Source: Chionoecetes opilio (taxonomy: Eukaryota > Arthropoda > Malacostraca > Decapoda > Majidae). From it: a stretch of DNA of 64,000 bases. A program made the translations under genes and the position numbers. The stretch is taken from assembly GCA_016584305.1 (NCBI GenBank), contig JACEEZ010001758.1, positions 48,501 through 112,500 on the forward strand, given 5' to 3'. Positions 22,930 through 33,490 of the stretch are shown piece by piece (the first letter of the stretch is position 1; each line of letters opens with the position of its first letter). The notes under the pieces are model-generated. The model had not been told where the DNA came from. It saw nothing but the letters and a program-made list of their open reading frames with translations, and did not search any database.

Positions 22930-23793
22930 TAGTTGTTTTGTACTTCTCCCATAGGTTGATACCTCCATTTTTCCTCCAACTATTCCATGTTTTTTCTCTT
23001 TCTAGTCTTGCTAATTCACATTTTCTATTAAACCACTCATTCTTTTTCTTTTCTCTGATAACCATCCTTGGAACATATCTATTTATTCCTTCTGTGTTAA
23101 TTCGGATGAACTCATCCCATTTTTTCTGGGTATTCCTTGCTGCATGGAAACTACTCCAGTCTGTCTCTCCAAAAAATGTTCTTAATCCGTCAAAGTCTGC
23201 TTTTCCATAATTGTTGTATCTTCCTTTCTTGTGTTCTCTTCTCCCCTCTTTTTTGCTATCATTTACTTCAAATTCAATAAGTACATGGTCACTCTTTCCA
23301 AGTGGGCACTGATAATTTACTTTACTAATTACTTCCAGTTCTTTCGTCAACAGTAGATCTAGTCTTGATGGTTCTTCGCTACCTCTGAATCTTGTATTCT
23401 CTTTAATCCACTGAGTCATATGTTATTCATTACCAAATCCAACAATATACCACCCCATGAGTCTTCTCCTCCTTCAGTATACCATTCTTCCCAGCAAACT
23501 TCTTTGCAGTTAAGATCTCCCATCAAAATTATGTTCTCACAATTTTCCATCGTATTCTTTAAACATTTGCCTGTGTCTCTTATCATGTCTCCGTACTCTT
23601 CTCTCCCCCAGGAATTTGTCTTAGGTGGAACGTATACGAGTACAAAGTCTCTTATTCTTCCTTTTTTCATCACCAATTCTACCTTCAACACCTCTGCCAT
23701 ACCTTCTCTTTTTTCCACATTCCCTACTACCACATCCTTCCTTGTTAACACCACCACCTCCCTTTTTCTGATTTCTGTTTCGCCTCCATACAT

Positions 23794-23797
<4 letters not shown>
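22930..23797 (-). pseudogene. LINE B endonuclease domain (frameshifted)
   Basis: The minus strand encodes IRDFVLVYVPPKTNSWGREE, then ENIILMGDLNCKEVCW, where GDLN is the catalytic Asp/Asn motif of LINE apurinic-type endonucleases. After a frameshift near 23418 it continues RLDLLLTKELEVISKV and PLGKSDHVLIEFEV with the SDH catalytic histidine. The N-terminal strand with the first catalytic residues is missing, so target nicking would not be possible. Confidence 0.85.

Positions 23798-23864
<67 letters not shown>
23798..23864. repeat. (TG)n microsatellite
   Basis: About 65 bp of pure TG at the junction where family A sequence resumes after LINE B. Confidence 0.9.
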
Positions 23865-23867
23865 CTG

Positions 23868-24095
23868 CAGCGCCGTTAGGCATTGACCTCCAGGGGTGGG
23901 ATGGTAGGCCCTGGAGATTCCCTTGAGTGCTGTGATGGTTGGACCTCGCCCGTGGTGGCGCAGGCAGGATTATTATAGTGACGCTTGTGATTAGAGGTTC
24001 ATGTTGCCCCCCTGTGGCCCCCGATGCACTCGCAATCGTAGGTAGAGTTAATGGGCAGCATGTGGGTGTTCTTAGGCCACTCGACGGTGCAGAGA
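23868..24095 (-). repeat. SINE body (minus) within A1
   Basis: Contains GCAGCGCCGTTAGGCATTGA, TGGTAGGCCCTGGAG, CCCGTGGTGGCGCAGGCAGG and the CTTAGGCCACTCGACGGTGC segment. It lacks the tRNA head. Confidence 0.8.
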
Positions 24096-24119
24096 AAGAT
24101 TTTATACCTTACGGTAATA

Positions 24120-24410
24120 TCAAGATCAAGTATCGCTGAAGAGGTAAATAGTCGTATGCACAGATGGAAGAATGGTGTTAGCAAGACGTGTGTGATGTCT
24201 GAGACAGGAGTGGATGAAACTGTGGAGTACTTGATGCTGGAATGTGAAAGGTATGAGTATGCTAGAACAAAGATGTTGGAGGTAGTGGTAGGAGAAGTTG
24301 GAGTGGAAGAATGGCGAGATATGAGAGACAAGAGTGTGGATAGGCAGATGGAGTACCTGCTGGAGTTGTGTGCTGAGTTGGAGGAGTGACAGTCGTGTGG
24401 CTGAAAGTGT
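24120..24410 (+). pseudogene. LINE C-terminal Cys/His region fragment
   Basis: Encodes SETGVDETVEYLMLECERYE and VGVEEWRDMRDKSVD, ending at a stop at 24387. The spacing Cys...ET.EYxMLEC resembles the C-terminal Cys/His cluster of LINE ORF2 proteins (xETxxHxLxxCxxY), with His replaced by Tyr. The family is uncertain; the frame is intact for about 75 residues. Confidence 0.5.
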
Positions 24411-24941
24411 AAAAGAATTCTTGGCGAATTTTTGGAGAGCACGAATGAGAGAGAATGAGAGGCAGGGGGCCCCTCAGTGAGGGGGGACCCCCTATGAATG
24501 TGATGCAGAGAGAGGAATGAGGGGAAAATCAAACACCTAGTTTTGCTTCCCCCTTTTGCTTCTCTCCCAACAGAATACTACGTGTGTGGGAGAATGCCGG
24601 ACCAAAGGCTTCACCGACAGCATCAGCTGGGTGACTCTCTCAAGCTCGTAGGTCTTCTCCTCTCCTGTCCTCTAGTTTTGGCCGACCACCCCGGGAGGCA
24701 GGTCACAAACCCCCGGCTAACACCCGGTACCCATTCACTGCTGGGTGGACAGGGGCTCAGGGCATTTTCAGGGTATTTTTGGGGGGAGAAAGTGAGTCTT
24801 ATGAGCCGTAAAATACGTTACACCTCGCACCGGACTAATTAAGCATTTTTACAGCGTTTTCAATACTCGAGTTTCGCGATCCTCAAGTTTAGCACTATGC
24901 CTTGTGAAGAAAGCAAGTGCCAAACTCTGGAGGGTACTGTA

Positions 24942-25215
24942 TAGCGCTGTTAGCAGTTACCTCCATGGGTGGGATGGTAGTCCCTGGAAGTTCACTCGAG
25001 GGCTGTAATGGTTGACCCTTGGCCATGGTGGCAGGCAGGCAGGCACCGGGAGGATTTTTATAAGAGTTAATGGGTAGCATGTGGGTGTTCTTAGGCCACT
25101 CGACGGTGCAGAGAAAGATTTTAACTGGATTTTACAGCCCTCACCAAGGATCGAACTCGGGTCACCCTGAACGCCACTCGGAGACGCTAACCACTCTGCT
25201 ACCGCCTCCCCTAAG
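24942..25215 (-). repeat. tRNA-derived SINE (minus), host of A1
   Basis: The minus strand starts GGGGAGGCGGTAGCAGAGTGG (25209-25189), B box GACCCGAGTTCGATCC. It runs through the body to GTAACTGCTAACAGCGCTA at 24942, where A1 ends at TA. Its tail appears to resume left of A1 (18271-18304). Confidence 0.75.
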
Positions 25216-25563
25216 AGACGTACGGGACACGTCTTCCTACCGTTGGCGTCACTCGCGCTGCCTTAGACCTGCCTGGGGCGGTATACATATTCTTGCTAAT
25301 GCTTAGCAAAATACTTTTACTGCTCGAAATTTGCTTTTAAGGCCATCATTTTGCTGTTAACCACTAGCAGTGTATGCATATTCTTGTTGAGGGGTTGGAA
25401 AGTACAGTACCCTCCCGAGTTTCACGCTATGCGAGTTTCGCGATCCTCGAGTTTCGCGCCGAGTCCTAAATTTTTACAATCCCGACTTTCGCGCATTATC
25501 TCCCCGAGTTTTGTGCTGCTTTGAAATTATTATTTTTTTTTTTTTCCTACAGTGCTGTTAGGC

Positions 25564-26176
25564 CAGGGGTTCCCAAAGTGGTCGATATCGACCCCCAGGG
25601 GTCGATGGGACCATCCAAGGGGTCGATGAATCATCAGGGGGTCGAAAGTTGGTCAATAAATGGCTAAGGGGTCGATGAATGGCTAGGTGAGGAAAGTTTC
25701 AGCACGCAACAGCTGCCAACAACCGTTATGCGAGTGGTACCAAAGCCGCCTCTGTGTCACCCTGACATAGAGACGGCTTTGACTTGGCTCGGTGCTAGTC
25801 TGTGACGTCACGTCGGATCTGTACCCCGCCCCACGCATCCTCCACACACACACTCCTCTCTCTCCCCTCCTCTGTCCCAAGATCGTACCGTACAAGAAAT
25901 ATTCCTGTCCGCTTCCCGTACTGAGCGAGCAAGCGAGCGTATTCCCCTCTCTCGTTGATGAGTGGGCAGCCAGTAGTCCAGCACATTTTCAGCACGCTAC
26001 TACTACTACTACCTATAAGTATTACTATAATTCCCCATATTCATTTAATCATAACATGTATGTATTATGGGTTTTTTTTCATAACATATACTATTTTCAT
26101 TTAAATGTGTGGGGGTCGATGAAAAATTTGAAACTTTAGTAGGGGGTCGATGAGCTGAAGAGTTTGGGAACCCCTG
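25564..26176. mobile_element. Non-autonomous hAT element with 8-bp target duplication
   Basis: Starts CAGGGGTTCCCAAA and ends TTTGGGAACCCCTG, a perfect 14-bp inverted repeat, and is flanked on both sides by TGTTAGGC (25556-25563 and 26177-26184). An 8-bp duplication with CAGxGGTTCCCAA ends is the hAT superfamily signature. Inner arms are rich in GGGGTCGATG repeats. 613 bp, no transposase. It lies inside a minus-strand SINE. Confidence 0.95.
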
Positions 26177-26492
26177 TGTTAGGCAGTGACCTCCAGGATG
26201 GTAGACCCTGGAGGTTCACTCGAGGGCTGTGATGGTTGGCCCTCGCCCGTGGTGGCGCAGGCAGGATTTTATTGTGACGCCTGTGATTAGAGGCTCATGC
26301 CGCCCCCTGTGTCCTCCGATGCACTCGCAATCGCAATCCTTGTTAATGGGCAGCATGTGGATGTTCTTAGGCCACTCGATGGTGCAGAGAAAGATTTAAA
26401 ATGGATTTTACAGCCCTCATCAAGGATCGAACTCGGGTCACCGAGAACGCCACTAGAAGACGCTAACCACTCTGCTACCGCCACCCCTAAAA
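26177..26492 (-). repeat. tRNA-derived SINE split by the hAT MITE
   Basis: The minus strand starts GGGGTGGCGGTAGCAGAGTGG with B box GACCCGAGTTCGATCC and the standard body. The tail half (AGTGCTGTTAGGC) is at 25551-25563 on the other side of the hAT element. Confidence 0.85.
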
Positions 26493-26598
26493 CTCCGAAC
26501 ACAGTACCACTCACCACCGTTGGCACTTCCCGTCAATCGAGTGTTCGTCACTCAAAAGTGGCAGTGTGGACAGGATGCCGACGAACAAAATGTAAGTA

Positions 26599-27286
26599 CA
26601 GTCAAACCTCGATATAACGGACCTCGATTTAACGGACTTCGGATGTAACGGACTCCATTTGCGTGACAAATTTGTGGGCAAGAATGGCATATCAGACCGC
26701 TCATCGCCGCTCGAATTGTCAACTCAACATAATTGTATTATTTTCTCATTTTACTTTGGAATGCTTGGGTTTTAAGGAGTTTTGATGTATCACATATTAA
26801 GATATATAAGGAAGGAGCCTGTGTTGCTAGTAATTTAGTGGTAGAAGGTGTGTATTGTTTAAAATAGAGATTATTAGTGTTATGGCGTGGCCGCTGCTAC
26901 ACTCTCCCTGTCACCTCAACACCCTAAATCACCCTTATCTAAGGTGACACAGAGTGCTGCACTTACCTAAATAGTGACACGTGTATAGAACTGCACTTCA
27001 CAACCATATATATATATATAATAATGAGCATTAGTCAAGATAATATGCAATACCTTTGACAGCAACGGGCTGTGTCTGGCTTGTTTGTTTACCTTTCTCT
27101 AGAGCTTGAGCTTGACGTAGCTACACGGACTGGTTGTGTTTGTGATTATTTATCATTTATTTCACAATTTTTCCGTTTTTTTCATATATTTTTCCACCCT
27201 TGGGAAACTACCCTCGCTATAATGGACAATCGGCTTTAACGGACCACTCCTCCCCCCCTTTAGTCCGTTATATCGAGGTTTGACTG
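26599..27286. mobile_element. Tigger-like TIR element family F
   Basis: CAGTCAAACCTCGATATAAC then GGAC at the left, GTCCGTTATATCGAGGTTTG then ACTG at the right, flanked by TA. 24-bp nearly perfect terminal repeats; 688 bp, non-coding, with words CGGAC repeated inside the left arm. This end sequence is characteristic of pogo/Tigger-type MITEs of many animals. Confidence 0.9.
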
Positions 27287-28334
27287 TAACTCTGGCAACG
27301 GTATTGCTCGTCGGCAAGCACCGACGGGAAGCACCGACGGTGATGAGTGGTACGGCGCTTAAGAAACGTACGGGACACGTCTCTCTACTGTTGGCGTCAC
27401 GCACGCTGCAGGTCACAAGAAGAGGAAGAGGGAGGCATTTTGTAAACAAAGGAGACTTATTCCTCCTCCCACCTAAAATGTTTTATATATCCGAAACTAT
27501 TGATTTGCGACGGAAAACTCAGAGAGGAGGCTCTTAGAATCCAAAAAGGTAAACAGAAACCACATTCCCATTTGTGTAGGAAATTTCGGTCCTAGTGTAA
27601 AATAATACCGTTTTTTCTCTACAGGAGCAGCCAGTTTAAAGGCCTGGCCTATGAAAAATAGGCCACCTGTAATATCAAGATCAAGTATCGCTTTGTAGGT
27701 GGGAGGTAGGTAGGTAGGAGAACGCCGGACCAAAGGCTTCACCGACAGCATCCGCTGGGTGACTCCCAACTCAAGCTCAAACTCAAGTCCTCTCCTCTTC
27801 CTCCTCCTCCTCTCCTCTCCTCTCCTCTACGGTAGTGTTGGTCGAAGCCACCACCCTGGGAGGCGGGTCATAAACCCCTGGCTAACACCCGGTACCCATT
27901 CACTGCTGGGTGGACAGGGGCTCGGGGCATTTTCAGAGTATTTTTTTGGAGAAAAAGTGAGTCTTATAAGCCGTAAAGTACGGTACCCCTCGCACCGGAA
28001 TAGATAACCATTTTTTCTGTGTTTTCAATACCCGCGTTTCACGATCCTCGAGTTCACCGCTATGCCTTTGGAAGAAAGCAAGCGTGAAACTCGGGAGGGT
28101 ACTGTAATGCTAAGTTAGAAGCGGTCAGGAGCACATTTATTCCCTTAGCCAGAGCTATGCTAGCGGCGATCACGGCAGACAAACAACAAACCTAGCGATG
28201 TATGCGAGGTTTTCGTGATAGAAATGACATTTCAAGAGTACAGTGATGAAATGGCAGAGCCTCACTCATATTCTTAACTTATACATGGATTTCTCATTAA
28301 TAAAATATTGCCACAGTGAACCTTTAATGTTTGT

Positions 28335-28750
28335 TCTTGGTGTTGATTAGGGCTGCAAAAATCTAAGGAACCCTGTGAGCCCTGTCGAGGTCCTGTGAGG
28401 CTATAAAAGGCGTGGCTGTCTTCTTCAGGAAGGTGTAGAAGAGGCGGATGGCCGAGTGTTGTGAGGGATGGACGCCAGCAGGGTGGGCAGGGCAAAGGTG
28501 GTTACGTTCAGGGCAAGGAGTAATAAGAGTTGGGAGCAACACGATGGGAGTGGAAGCCTAGACACTGCAGCAGCAAGCGTTCAGTGGTCTCTGGGAGGGT
28601 CCTGCACCAGGGGCAGTGATCGAGAGTCAGGGGACAATCGCAAGTGGTGCATGTGAGCCGTAAGTTTTGTGTGGTTCAGGCGGAGATTGACGAAACAACA
28701 ATGTTGGCGGCCACCGCCATGGCCCAGGTGGCGGCAAGTTGCTGCTTGAA
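28335..28750 (-). mobile_element. J-family LINE fragment (minus)
   Basis: Minus-strand 3' part of family J: matches 63120-63480 in the same orientation (for example GGGCAGGGCAAAGGTGGTTA and CCTGCACCAGGGGCAGTGAT). Many small indels; no frame stays open. Confidence 0.7.
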
Positions 28751-28866
28751 TGAGTTGCCACAAACCCCCAACATCGATTAGTTTATCCCACTTTTGTGTT
28801 TATGGAATAAAAACTGCTAAAATTGCAACAAAACAAGTTCTAAATTAACCTTGAAAATTTTCTTAA

Positions 28867-29913
28867 GGTGCCGTTCTCTGCCCGAGTTTTACATAGTACT
28901 TTTCAGGCTCCCAGTTTCATGTCTTTAAAGTAAAACATAATGTTTTGTATATGTTTTTAAAGATCAATGTATTCTTTAAATTTTTGTCAAGAGAAAAATG
29001 TAAATTTTCATGTTTTTCTTATTTAGATTTAGTGATGAAAATATTTTCGAAAAAGTTTTTTGTGAAAGAAAAAAATATATATATGGAATAAAAAAAGTAC
29101 AATTTCCTCTTGACAAAAACTTAGATAAATGGTTGAAAAAGATAACACTTTTAGATTTAAAAAAAACCCTGAAAAGTAAGTGTTCTGAGATTTTTTTCTT
29201 CTAGCAAAGTATTATTTGTCCGAAATTAGCGTTGAAAAAAATAACTCTCTTTATCTCATAACTCAGTAAGTATAAGTCCTAGGTGCATCAAAATTGGTAC
29301 ACTTCTTCTATACCTGTAGTCATTTATATGTGAAAAAATTATTGTTCTATCTTTGATAATCATGGAAAATTATGGATTAGATGTAGCCTATATGGCCTTT
29401 ACCAGTACAAAAATAGAAAAATAGCCTTGGCGAGAGTCCCGTCAACTCCATGGCTGCTTTTCTTTGCTTCCCGTGCTCTTGAAATACTTGCCAACATCTT
29501 CTTGTATAATTCAGACTTCTTGCTCATCTCTAACTGATGATAATATGAGTAAAATCCAGGCGAAGATACAAAGGATGTGGAGGAGGTCTTGTGTGTAGCT
29601 TGTGTTCTGTTTACACACATTCTCTCATTAGGTGGACTAAGAAAACACGTTTTTGTGAAAGGATAGACTACTATAAAGTGCAAAAATTACTCTAAATCCA
29701 TTCAAATCGCATTATGAAGATACATTCCTGGGCATTTAAATGTCCAGCCATGTGCGCTCCGATCAGCTGCCCATTTAAACTGTTAAAGAGACCGATTTTG
29801 ATGCGCGTAGGACATTTTTTATGGCAGACTTATCAAATTTAAGTATGAATGAAAAGAAAATGCTAAAATACAAAATAATATTTTTTCAAAATATTTCACC
29901 TTAGAACGGCACC
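28867..29913. mobile_element. TTAA-flanked MITE Y
   Basis: GGTGCCGTTCT at the left and AGAACGGCACC at the right are perfect inverted repeats with TTAA immediately outside both (28863-28866, 29914-29917). 1,047 bp, AT-rich. A minus-strand frame (29683-29399) has a Lys-rich segment SKKSELYKKMLASISRAREA but no recognised domain. Confidence 0.85.
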
Positions 29914-30352
29914 TTAATGTTACTTACGCGCCAAATCATCCTTTATATCCGATTCCCGATATCCATTTCTACTTTTAGCAAAGTATGGCTACATTAGCAA
30001 GCTAATTCTGCTAACGTTAAAAGCATTTTGTCAAAGTTTTGTGAATAACTTTTTGACCATCATTGTTAGGTGGGAGTACTTTTAAGCACGGTAGCAAGCA
30101 AAAATATGAATACGGCTCCTGAGCCTGGTAGTAAATGATACATCAACATTAGCAGACGATAGATGGCGCCTATTGGCGGCAATCTGCCGAGCCTTAGACG
30201 CGGAATGTAAACAATAACATGCGTGAGGAGTGATTAGTTGATTTGAATGTCTTATGGTATTTGAAATACTTGTAACAGGTAAGTACTGAGGTACTGAGTA
30301 CTGAGGAAGTACAACATTAGTCTTGGAAGACGCATAAATATTTTTCAGGGTA

Positions 30353-31954
30353 CACTAGGCTCCCACATAGAACGAGAAATTGGTCGATAAACGAGGTCGT
30401 TCTATGTGAATTCGCTCTATGTGAAACACATAACCTATGGAAAAAATTGATATTGCTCGATCGGTCCTCCCGTCCGTACCCGTACATTTATACTCATTCA
30501 TACCCATGCATACCAAGACATATATTAATGATAAGTTATGCATAGAAATGATGAAATAGGCATATTGTTGCTTACCTTAAATCTAATAGGGATTATGTAC
30601 AGGGGGCGAGGGGTTCCGTGCCATGTGCTTGGCTTGACTCGCTTGCGTGCTCAGCCAGAACGCAAGGCTGGCTAAGGTTCAACCAACTGGTTCAATCAAC
30701 TGGTCGGGGCTCGCCCACTCACAGTTGATAACTTGTAAACACTCCTCTCCCGCCATCCACAATCCTTCACGTCCCTCGTCCACACCATCCAAAGAGCCCT
30801 TTTCCACCTTACCACCGAAGGCTGGGAGATCGCCTTTCAGTAGGTTCCCTCCCGCGCTGGTATCCCAGGGAACGGGGTAGCTGATTCTGCTGCCAAGTTG
30901 GCCTTAACAGAAGTAAACACAATCCCCTTCCCTCTGCCGCTCTCCGCAGCCAAATGCCTCATCTCCCGGGTCTGCCGCTCCACCTGGAACAACACGCTCG
31001 GCGATGCCCTCAGCATCACATCCATGGGTCAATACCACAGTGACTCTTCCCCCCAGCCGTGGATAAGGAAAAAGTCCCGCGTCCTCGGATGTTTCCCTCA
31101 CCCGCCTCCGCTTGGGCCACGTGACACTCACGGCTCACCTGCACCATCTCCGTCTGTCCCCTGACCCCCACTGCCCCTGGTGCAGGAATGTTCCGGAGAC
31201 TTTTTAAACACTGCTGCAGTGTCCGCGCTCGAGCTAGACAGAAGAACTACAAAGCGAACCTAAGCAGAAGAGGTCACAAGAAGAAGAAGCTTACACTCCC
31301 ACCGTGTAGTGCTACACTCTCAACTCTTCGCCCTGAATGTCACCACCTTTGACCTGCCCACCCTGCTAGCGGTGGCGGGTGTGCCCCCCTCCCGGCAACA
31401 CGCTGTCATCCGCCTCACCTGTGCCTTCCTGAGGAAGACACGTCAACTACCACGCCTGTGATATCATCATAGGACATCACCAGGGCTCATACTGTTCCCT
31501 AAGGGATCCTCGCAGCCCTAAAACAACAACAACAACTTGTAAACAAAACCACAACAACAACGACGAAAGTGTACTGTCGAATGAAAGCCATCAATAAATC
31601 ACGATAACTGACGATATTGTGAATGGATCACAACATATATCCATCACATGAATGTATTTTTTGGTAATAATGGATGAGAACTGCGCGGTCGCTACCGCCA
31701 TTCCACACCTCATGCTACCCTTACCCCACCTCCGTGGCGACACGATGCCGCCATGCCCCACATCATCCCATGCCAGGGACACACAACCTTTGTTCTGTAC
31801 CATATTTCGGCGCTGTATATGAGAACTCCTCGGATTTGCCCTACTTTGATGGCAGAATCGTTCTATATGATCACATTCTTTCCTAACAAAAATTTTGGAA
31901 TAATATTTTAGGTAGTTTGTTCTATAAGGGACTCGTTCTATGCGGGGCCTAGTG
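30353..31954. mobile_element. TA-flanked TIR element family G
   Basis: CACTAGGCTCCCACATAGAA after TA and TTCTATGCGGGGCCTAGTG before TA at 31955. GTTCTATGTG and ACTCGTTCTA words recur in both arms. It carries a J LINE fragment (30747-31536). No transposase seen. Confidence 0.85.
30747..31536 (+). mobile_element. J-family LINE fragment with RNase H end and 3' tail
   Basis: Begins in the RNase H region (ALFHLTTEGWEIAFQ, with a stop, then RAGIPGNGVADSAAKLA) and continues AKCLISRVCRSTWNNTLGDA and RKKSRVL. It ends GGATCCTCGCAGCCCTAAAA followed by repeated CAA. A foreign block of about 60 bp rich in AGAAG interrupts it at 31229-31290; a similar block lies at 22440-22492. Confidence 0.75.
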
Positions 31955-32003
31955 TATTTTTTTTGGGAAAAAGTTAGTCTTATTTATAAGCTGTAAAATA
32001 CGG

Positions 32004-32127
32004 TACTACACCTCGCACCAGAATAAATAAGCATTTTTTTAGTGTTTTCAATACCTGAGTTTCGTGATCCTCGAGTTTAGCGCTATGCCTTCGGAAGAAA
32101 GCAAGCGCGAAACTCGGGAGGGTACTG
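32004..32127. mobile_element. Family A right end (copy 4)
   Basis: ACCTCGCACCAGAATAAATA through GAGTTTCGTGATCCTCGAG to CTCGGGAGGGTACTG, followed by TA. It is the same order as the last about 120 bp of A1 and A3. The matching left end was not located. Confidence 0.7.
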
Positions 32128-32129
32128 TA

Positions 32130-32973
32130 GTAAATTAGGTTATCGCGTGTTTACATGAAGCAGGGGTTGTGCAGTTATTGCAGACGTATGCCTGACACAG
32201 GTAACCATACATGATGTCCGTCTAACTTCCGTATGGTATTTTCTTCCGCATATCGACTTGGTTTTTTTTTTATCCCATAGTCCTCTCCTATTGTAGCACA
32301 AGGCACACCAACCTCAAGTTTTCAATAATTTCAAAATTGGTAGGAAGAAACAGCCTCAGCCTTTCCTTCTTTTCCTGCACTTTATGCATGGTTGCAGAAA
32401 TAATGTGGTATAAGGCCGTAGGAGGAAAGCAAAGTCATATACGCATGGAACAATTGTTGTTTGGATGAGCGGCGCCGGCAGACTTGCGGCCCGGGTGATG
32501 AACCAAAACAGTGCCTTATGCACCTGGGTGGCAAGGGAGTACCGGAAATCCATAGATATACTGGAAAACTTCCGATCAATCGCGTGGGTGGTGGGGAAAT
32601 ACCGGAAATCCATAAATATTCTGGAAAAATTCTGATAAATCGAGCATTTCCGGTATCGGAATTCTTCGTTCCGTTAGATCAAGCTTTCCAGTAAATCAAG
32701 TTCCGTTAGATCGAGCTTCTACTGTTGTTGCATTTTCTGTCATGGATATTACTTATGAGTGTTCAGAATGATAGAATTAGGGATGTAGATCCAAATTATA
32801 TTCGTAGGAATAAGTTGAAATATCTTGTCAGCGCTATCGCCACTTTATGCACAATGAATTAGAATCTACTAACCCTCATTAATACTCTACACTGAAATAC
32901 TATGGATAACATGATTACTATAAGTAATTTTTTATCAAAGTTATGTCTTTTTTCTTATGATTGTGTATTTCAG
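32130..32973. other. Right arm of element H and end of intron 4
   Basis: Non-coding; tandem-like words GGAAATCCATA (32545-32620) and CGTTAGATC repeats near the H end. The intron closes with GTATTTCAG at 32973. Confidence 0.5.
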
Positions 32974-33217
32974 TGGTGAAATTTTCCCTACGTTGATTCG
33001 GAATTCTGGGATGGGAATTGTGTCTGTGTCGGCCAGGATTGGAGGAATGCTGGCACCATTCATTCTGATGTTGGGAGATGTCATGCCTAACCTCCAGTAT
33101 ACTGCACTGGGCCTCATGGCAATATTATCAGGGCTGTTGAATATGAAACTACCTGAGACCTTGGGTCAAGCAATGCCAGAGACAATTTCAGATGTTCTGG
33201 CCCTCAGAAAATTGATT
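32974..33217 (+). CDS. SLC22-like transporter, exon TM11-TM12 and C-terminal motif
   Basis: After completing Ser the frame reads GEIFPTLIRNSGMGIVSVSA, then RIGGMLAPFILMLGDVMPNL and LNMKLPETLGQAMPETISDV with LALRKLI. ExFPTxxRNxGxG is the loop between TM10 and TM11 in SLC22, and LPET(K/x)GxxxPETIxD after TM12 is the typical start of the cytoplasmic tail. Acceptor TATTTCAG, donor GTAAGT at 33218 after a complete codon. So the transmembrane core is complete and only the tail remains for a further exon. Confidence 0.92.
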
Positions 33218-33490
33218 GTAAGTATATATGACACTGTGTGCACTTTCATCCTTTTTTTATGTATCTCCCAAGGGATGTTATAAGTCGTCATAATGTGACA
33301 GCAATGATGCATTGAAACTGTAAAGACTGATTTTATGAAAGCAAATATTTAATTTTTTATTATTTTAATGAGATTTTTCCTCTGAATTTGCAGAACCTAA
33401 AGTCAATCTCCTTAATTTCTTACTCTTAATCCTTATCATTTAACTTGATGTTTTATTGCTTATTTTCCTAACTTTTCTATGTTACCCACA
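33218..33490. other. Start of intron 5
   Basis: AT-rich intronic DNA, nothing recognised. Confidence 0.4.

Larger units (their letters stand above)
18429..23797 (-). mobile_element. CR1-like non-LTR retrotransposon B, 5'-truncated, three insertions
   Basis: Minus-strand LINE whose poly(A) tail is the T run at 18429-18471. Reading from high to low coordinates: endonuclease (23797-22930), linker, RT (21500-19050) and C-terminal domain (18940-18508). Its start is lost: the frame opens inside the endonuclease next to the TG repeat. It is interrupted by A2 (21534-22929), MITE 20698-21108 and MITE 19793-20693. Removing these leaves the RT blocks in order, with a few frameshifts. Confidence 0.85.
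18305..24939. mobile_element. Pogo-like TIR element family A, copy 1, split by a LINE
   Basis: Left end CAGTACCCTACCGAGTTTCA (after TA) and right end CTCTGGAGGGTACTG at 24939 (followed by TA). The left part 18305-18428 stops at the LINE poly(T); element A resumes at about 23798 with the TG repeat and SINE order seen in copy A2. The arms repeat CGAGTTTCGCG words. It contains a SINE, a LINE C-terminal piece and an E-type end at about 24545-24825. It interrupts a minus-strand SINE that resumes at 24942. Confidence 0.75.
25405..28104. mobile_element. Family A, copy 3, with nested hAT MITE and element F
   Basis: CAGTACCCTCCCGAGTTTCA after TA (25403) and CTCGGGAGGGTACTG before TA (28105). Internal order matches A1: CGAGTTTCGCG repeats, poly(T), SINE, an E-type end at about 27960-27991 and CCTCGCACCGGAATAGATAA. 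The SINE is split by a hAT MITE, and element F sits after it. Confidence 0.85.
29918..32003. mobile_element. Family E, copy 2 (reverse orientation), split by element G
   Basis: The stretch 30060-30350 is the reverse complement of 1995-2300 in E1, with many small differences (CATTCAAATCAACTAATC and the GGAAGACGCA words). After element G it resumes with TTTTTTTTGGGAAAAAGTTA and the E end GCTGTAAAATACGG at 32003, followed by TA. The other end may lie left of MITE Y but was not found. Confidence 0.65.
17392..32724. mobile_element. Outer TIR element family H holding most of intron 4
   Basis: CAATAGAAGCTCGATATAAC after TA at 17390-17391 is mirrored by TAGATCGAGCTTCTACTG ending at 32724. Both arms continue with diverged inverted words (ACGGATTAA / TTCCGTTAGATC). 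The right flank reads TT instead of TA. All nested elements of intron 4 fall between these ends. The original size cannot be fixed because the interior is largely insertions. The ends alone are the evidence, so assignment as one element is moderate. Confidence 0.55.
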
